The position numbers and the translations under genes are program-made. 64,000 nucleotides of DNA from Mytilus edulis (Eukaryota > Mollusca > Bivalvia > Mytilida > Mytilidae): assembly GCF_963676685.1 (NCBI RefSeq), contig NC_092347.1, positions 92,198,208 to 92,262,207 on the forward strand, written 5' to 3'. Under the pieces are notes generated by a model. The model was given only the letters and a program-made list of their open reading frames with translations. It had not been told where the DNA came from and searched no databases. Below are positions 58,190 through 64,000 of the stretch, piece by piece. Position 1 is the stretch's first letter. Each line of letters starts with the position of its first letter.

Positions 58190-58440
58190 CAACCCGATTT
58201 TGTTCTTCAGCATGATTTTATGTATTGTTTTTATCCTGATGACGGTGCCCTAGGCACCGAAACATGTCGATCAATAAATTTTCTGCAGCAGTCCCTAAAG
58301 TGTTGTTGTTATAAGACTCTCTACATTTTATGTTTTTTTATCATAACGACCCTGCATACCCGGCGAGGTATCCACTTTATGGACTCTACCGTACTACAGA
58401 CTCACCAGGCGTTGGTTCACTTTCGTTTGTAATTGTTGTT
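58190..58440 (+). repeat. Possible Penelope-like or other retroelement terminal fragment with ribozyme-like hairpin
   Basis: At 58235-58265 CTGATGA is followed by a 6-bp stem GGTGCC-CTA-GGCACC and then GAAAC. That resembles the hammerhead core pattern (CUGAUGA, stem II, GAAA), with one extra C at the stem base. Such motifs are known in Penelope-like element termini. No reverse transcriptase is visible nearby, so assignment is weak. Confidence 0.35.
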
Positions 58441-61054
58441 ATTTAAAGTTTCACTTACTGTGCTTATCCAGTGACCTTTGGGGTATCACAATAGCAATGG
58501 CCAAAACGGTTTACCAAATTGCAGTTAGATTTCTTCTCCAACTAACTGATCAACTGGTAAAAGGTTTTAGCAGATTGCTCAAGTGAAATGTTGTTAGTAT
58601 GAAGTGAGTGCTGTGAAATCAAAAGTAATACTTACCATCCAGATCCAGTTAGTTGATATTTTTGTCATTTGTTTCAAACACAAAAATGACTTACTATAGT
58701 ATGGGTCACTGAATAAGAAGGTCTAATTTTGACATGGAAACTTCTATCATAAACAGATTTTATAAATAGATAGTTCAAACCATTGTTTTGTAGATGAAAT
58801 TGGGGAACAGCAGTCAGCATTGTATAATAATCATAATCAATTTAAAAACAAACAACTTCGTCAACAAAGTAAAACAAAATGGCATTATAGAGACACTCTA
58901 TAGACAAAGCACATGTAATAAAAAATTTGAAAGACAAGAAGACATTTCATGCAATAGAAGAGACACAAGAGGGTATACATATGGTGTCCATTTGTCCATT
59001 TTTAAATCCCAAAAGTGTTTTAAGCTGTTTCAAGAATAAGAACAAAATGTAAATGTTACAGCCATAAATATTTTGTTTTCTCTATTGGTTATATTTTCTG
59101 CTAAAATTTGTGGTTTGTATGGGAGAACTTTCAAAGAATGTGTTGACATCTTTCCTTGACTTTGATAAATATGGTTAAGATTAAAGGTATACGACTTTGA
59201 AAAAAGTGGTTAAGATTAAAGGTACATGACTTTGGTAAATATGGAAAAGATTAAAGGAATACAATTATAGGCAAAAGTGCAGATGTCTGGGTTTAGTTCA
59301 GGTATATCAAAGTTGAAAGACAAAAAGTCCTTTCTTGTTACTGGTGAAAAAGGCCAAACATTTTTTCTCCAAACAATAATCCAATGAATAGTTAAAATAT
59401 ACTGTTGTAATACTTTTCAAGTTCTTTTGATATATCATTTCAATTTTAATTAAAACTCTGACTGAATGATTGATTGTTTTTTGGTAAACCATCTAGGGGG
59501 AAAATATCTCAATGCATAATCAAAAGGAAACTAATTGAAACAGAAATCCAATGAGTAGATCAACCAAACTGGGTCATTCTAGAATGAGTAGGTCAGGAAA
59601 ACTGGGTCTTTCTGGGATGATCAGGTCTGGCAAACTAAATCAACCTAGGATGAAGGGCCTGTTTCTGAAAATTTGATAGTCTCTAAAAATATGTATATTG
59701 CAATAATTGCATACTCATGTAAATTCAGAAATTTTTGCATGCAATTAGTACAGAAAATGTTGAACAAAAGTGTAAATTAGTAAGACTAATTATTATATAT
59801 ATTAATTATTGTAATGCTGCATACAATTAATCACTTTTAATGCTATCAAAATTTTGAATGAGAGTTTTTTTCTCTCTTTAAACCCTTCCTGTCACAATTT
59901 TAAAGAATGATAAAAAAACATCAGATTCTTTAATATTTTTAATTTTACAATACATTGTTTTGAACACTAAAGTACATCTAAAAACTCTTTTTAAAAGTAG
60001 TTGACTCTTGATTGAAAAATCTCAATTTGATTGGAATTAAGTACTCAACAGTTTTCTGGCTTGAATTGTTTCACATTTTTCATGTTGGGACCTTTTATAG
60101 CTGACTCAATTATATCACATATGGTAGGTTTTTTTTCATTCATGTCATTGTTGAAGGCTGTACAGTGGCCGATAATGGATTATTGCTAAGTAAACATCCA
60201 CTTCATTACTGAAATTGTGTGGATTCATTTATAGTTTGTTGTTTCATTAGCAAACATACCTCATTTCCTTATTTTTTTGTTATACATAAATGTATAAATT
60301 TTATGGTCTAAATTCTATTATAAGTCCTTCAAAACAAGTTATGTATACAAGTATTAAAACAAGTTAAAGAGTGTGACAAAATCTGTTTAATCCAAAATTA
60401 TAAAAATGAAATACTTGGTGTAATATTATATAATTGGTGTTTTATAAAAAATCAAAATAATACAAAGGAAATGACCAGCTGAATATCTTTATTTTCTTTA
60501 TGATCTATAATAAAGAGAATGATAAGAAAAAGTAAGTAATGTATACTATTAATCTGAAAGTAAAAAAACGGTAACAAAATGTTATCTTTAAATGCTAACA
60601 AAAAGGAGAAAAATTGTATTTAATGATGTTGGCTTCTGGTGTTTTGCTTCCTGCCAAAGAAAGACATTTTTGAAAATCTTATTAACTCCTTGTCATTTTT
60701 TCATAGTTTTCAAAAGAAAAAATTCAAAGTAAGTCATTTCTTGTCAAATTTTCAATGGCATATCTCTTTTAAAAACAAGGATGCATTTATTGACATTGCA
60801 TTTGTAACTGCTTTCTTTCCTTATTTATGTGATATGAATTTATACCTGTCTTTTAATATCTTGTTAATTTGTAACAGAGGAGCAACCTTAATTTTAACTC
60901 TTCACTTTAACATAAACACTCAAATAGAATAAAAAGTAAGAATAGAGAATAAAATTTAAGGGTAATAAAAATTAGATAATTTCTAAAATACATTTGTTAT
61001 ACTGTTGATTGCACAAAAATGGATACTGAATTTGCATGTATTTGTATTTATATA
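58441..61054. other. Intergenic; a three-copy short repeat
   Basis: At about 59158-59265 a unit of about 38 bp ('atatggttaagattaaaggt' then 'a.acgactttg.') occurs three times. Otherwise AT-rich, with no supported gene. Confidence 0.5.
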
Positions 61055-62590
61055 TAGAAGTTTGTTCTATATGAGATAGGATAAGGTTATAACTGAAGTA
61101 AGATTTTTGTTCTATATGAGATAGGATAAGGTTATAACTGAAGTAAGATTTTTGTTCTATATGAGAAAGGATGAGGTTATAACTGAAGTAAGATTTTTGT
61201 TCTATATGAGATAGGATGAGGTTATAACTGAAGTAAGCTTTTTTTTCTATATGAGATAGGATAAGTTTATAACTGAAGTAAGATTTTTGTTCTATATGAG
61301 ATAGGATAAGGTTATAACTGAAGTAAGATTTTTGTTCTATATGAGATAGGATAAGGTTATAACTGAAGTAAGATTTTTGTTCTATATGAGATAGGACTGA
61401 AGTAAGATTTTTGTTCTATATGAGATAGGATAAGGTTATAACTGAAGTAAGATTTTTGTTCTATATGAGATAGGATAAGTTTATAACTGAAGTAAGATTT
61501 TTGTTCTATATGAGATAGGATAAGTTTATAACTGAAGTAAGATTTTTGTTCTATATGAGATAGGATAAGTTTATAACTGAAGTAAGATTTTTGTTCTATA
61601 TGAGATAGGACTGAAGTAAGATTTTTGTTCTATATGAGATAGGATAAGGTTATAACTGAAGTAAGATTTTTGTTCTATATGAGATAGGATAAGTTTATAA
61701 CTGAAGTAAGCTTTTTGTTCTATATGAGATAGGATAAGTTTATAACTGAAGTAAGATTTTTGTTCTATATGAGATAGGATAAGGTTATAACTGAAGTAAG
61801 ATTTTTGTTCTATATGAGAAAGGATGAGGTTATAACTGAAGTAAGATTTTTGTTCTATATGAGATAGGATGAGGTTATAACTGAAGTAAGCTTTTTTGTT
61901 CTATATGAGATAGGATAAGTTAATAACTGAAGTAAGATTTTTGTTCTATATGAGATAGGATAAGGTTATAACTGAAGTAAGATTTTTGTTCTATATGAGA
62001 TAGGATAAGGTTATAACTGAAGTAAGATTTTTGTTCTATATGAGATAGGACTGAAGTAAGATTTTTGTTCTATATGAGATAGGATAAGGTTATAACTGAA
62101 GTAAGATTTTTGTTCTATATGAGATAGGATAAGTTTATAACTGAAGTAAGATTTTTGTTCTATATGAGATAGGATAAGGTTATAACTGAAGTAAGATTTT
62201 TGTTCTATATGAGAAAGGATGAGGTTATAACTGAAGTAAGATTTTTGTTCTATATGAGATAGGATGAGGTTATAACTGAAGTAAGCTTTTTTTTCTATAT
62301 GAGATAGGATAAGTTTATAACTGAAGTAAGATTTTTGTTCTATATGAGATAGGATAAGGTTATAACTGAAGTAAGATTTTTGTTCTATATGAGATAGGAT
62401 AAGTTTATAACTGAAGTAAGATTTTTGTTCTATATGAGATAGGACTGAAGTAAGATTTTTGTTCTATATGAGATAGGATAAGGTTATAACTGAAGTAAGA
62501 TTTTTGTTCTATATGAGATAGGATAAGTTTATAACTGAAGTAAGATTTTTGTTCTATATGAGATAGGATAAGGTTATAACTGAAGTAAGC
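61055..62590. repeat. 45-bp minisatellite, about 34 units, with higher-order structure
   Basis: The unit is 'ctgaagtaagatttttgttc' followed by 'tatatgagataggataaggttataa'. Variants: taagg/taagt/gaggt before 'ttataac', 'gagaaagg' for 'gagatagg', and short units that jump from 'gatagga' directly to 'ctgaag'. The 'gagaaaggatgagg' variant (about 61165, 61818, 62212) is each time followed by a short unit 227-229 bp later (about 61392, 62047, 62440), so blocks of several units have been duplicated together. Both strands are open over some units only by chance. Confidence 0.93.
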
Positions 62591-63114
62591 TTTTTTTTTT
62601 AAACTTGTTACTTTGGATTCTTTTCTTTCATATTTCTGCACACCTTCCTTTAAAAAAATTGTAAATTGTTGAACATTTCAATTCGTTGTTCTCTTGTACC
62701 CATGAAATCCGCATAAAATTGGTATCCAACGAACATTTATGAATCCACAGTAATTTCTTGAAATTATCCAAGTTGAAAATTGTTGAAGGGTAGTGATATT
62801 TTTTCATCTAAATATCACCAAGATCAAATTCCTTTTTGTTGTCTTGTTGCACAAAGTGCTAAACATATTCTCATAGTTTATGGTGGCTTGGTTGGCAAAC
62901 TTGGGCAAGGAAAGATGAAACCTGTTTTGTGGAAAAAACTGCAGCTTTATATATATGCAGTATACACTAAAAAATGATATATTTAAGAGATAAAAGTGGG
63001 CAGACATGAGACACAGCGTGAGGAGAGAAGTTTACATAAGAGATCATTATTTAATCTTTGAGCCTTATGATTAAAGCTAATAACAGTTATCTTTCTGAAA
63101 TTGTTCTTAAATAA
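62591..63114. other. Intergenic, nothing recognised
   Basis: No conserved coding segment, RNA gene or repeat end could be identified. Confidence 0.4.
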
Positions 63115-63455
63115 TTATGAAAACAAGAATCTGTCCCCAGTACACTGAAGCCCCATCTGCACTATCATTTTCTATCAGTCAGTTAACCATGAAAATCTCT
63201 TAATTTGGCATTAAAATAAGAAAGATCATATTATAGGGAACATGTGTACTAAGTTTCAAGTTGATTGGACTTCAACTTCATCAAAAACTACCTCAACCAA
63301 AAACTTTAACCCCTGAAGCGGGACAGATGGACAGATGAACAGAAGAAAGAACGAACAAACAAATGAATGAACAAACGAATGAATGAACAGATGGATGGAC
63401 GGATGGACGCACAGACCAGAAAACATAATGCCCATAAAAGGGGCATGAAAATACC
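63115..63455. repeat. Dispersed repeat ending 'gcacagaccagaaaacataa'
   Basis: It contains 'actaagtttcaagttgattg', 'aaactacctcaaccaaaaac', 'tgaagcgggacagatgga', a (GAAC/GAAT/GGAC)n simple tract and a 'cataatgcccataaaagggg' end, a layout I associate with a very common bivalve repeat. The remaining 63456-64000 shows no feature. Confidence 0.7.
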
Positions 63456-64000
63456 TTGATATGTGATTAAAAGATCATATTGCTTATAGATTTAGACAAA
63501 TATTATATTTATGTACTCTCTTAGAATGGACAAGGTTCATAACGACAACTGCAATCAAAATAAATTCATCAAAATTGCTTCAGTACTAAAAAGAAAATAA
63601 TGGATGTCGACATTAAAATGAAATTATGAAAATGAATTTGTTATGGTAAAATATGAAATGCCATTAAAATGTTTGCTATCATTTAATTTAATTTAGTGCT
63701 TTATTTATTCAAAAGAGGATTGTAAACAGCCCTAGGGCTAGTAATGGTTTTCCTTATATAATCTACATGTGCTCTGTGTCATTGTTTTCTAATGGCCTTG
63801 TGTCTTTGGACTATTAAAAGTGCATCAGTTTTGCTGCAACTTCATGTACTAGGAATGAAGACAAAAATAAAGTAATTTGACAAAATTGAACTGTTTTGTA
63901 TGTTAAGTAATTTGTTACATTAATGATTTGCATAAAGAATTCATTTCAGTGTTCAATATTCCCGTATTTATTATCTGTACCTGAATCAATTGATCAACAT

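Noticed and set aside
62405-62641. Repeat-protein-like frame with SYNLILSHIEQK units.
   Set aside because: It is the 45-bp minisatellite (15 codons) read in its one open frame; it opens and closes within the array and has no flanking gene structure.

Overview
The window is eukaryotic, AT-rich, intron-rich and crowded with repeats. Gene structure and repeat families (the '...accagaaaacataatgcc' family, the 'agctcacctggcccaaagggcc' family, the 'ttagtcttgtatgat' family) suggest a bivalve mollusc, most likely a mussel (Mytilus-like). That assignment rests on remembered repeat flavour and protein similarity, not on a search. I find no prokaryotic operons, CRISPR arrays or rRNA genes.

Three conserved single-copy host genes can be reconstructed exon by exon. 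(1) The first two coding exons of AK6 (adenylate kinase isoenzyme 6) lie on the minus strand at 6292-6334 and 2439-2590; the rest lies left of the window. (2) PARP16 (ER tail-anchored mono-ADP-ribosyltransferase) is complete on the plus strand, six coding exons from 6639 to 14927, 324 aa. It is head-to-head with AK6, with 304 bp between the start codons. (3) PSMA4 (20S proteasome subunit alpha-4) is on the plus strand, seven exons at 38415-44539, with a probable ATG-only upstream exon at 36289; about 256 aa.

The space between and inside these genes is mostly mobile DNA: a hAT-like non-autonomous element (812-2041); fold-back elements with iterated ends (2646-3755, 55766-56276); a TRIM-type LTR miniature with tRNA-like sequence in each LTR, nested in a TA-flanked MITE (6975-7655); Harbinger-like MITEs with 3-bp TSDs (10667-10945, 41093-41509, 53458-53741); a 9.1-kb Gypsy-type LTR retrotransposon with nearly identical 1466-bp LTRs that lacks RNase H and the integrase core (26893-35959); and a 5'-truncated L1/Tx1-type LINE with a 16-bp target duplication and one frameshift in ORF2 (46788-51772).

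Tandem repeats are prominent: a five-copy 770-bp array carrying a LINE fragment (21531-25385), minisatellites at 11118, 17812 and 61055 (the last with higher-order structure), and a 46-bp array in PSMA4 intron 5.

The most unusual points are where repeats meet splicing. In PSMA4 the 46-bp unit is itself the 3' splice site plus the first codons of the next exon, so about 25 acceptor-like sites, each fused to a GTAA donor-like motif, precede the true exon. In PARP16 a Harbinger-like MITE has inserted inside the exon-3 splice donor; its target duplication regenerates the donor and its own end supplies the +5 G.
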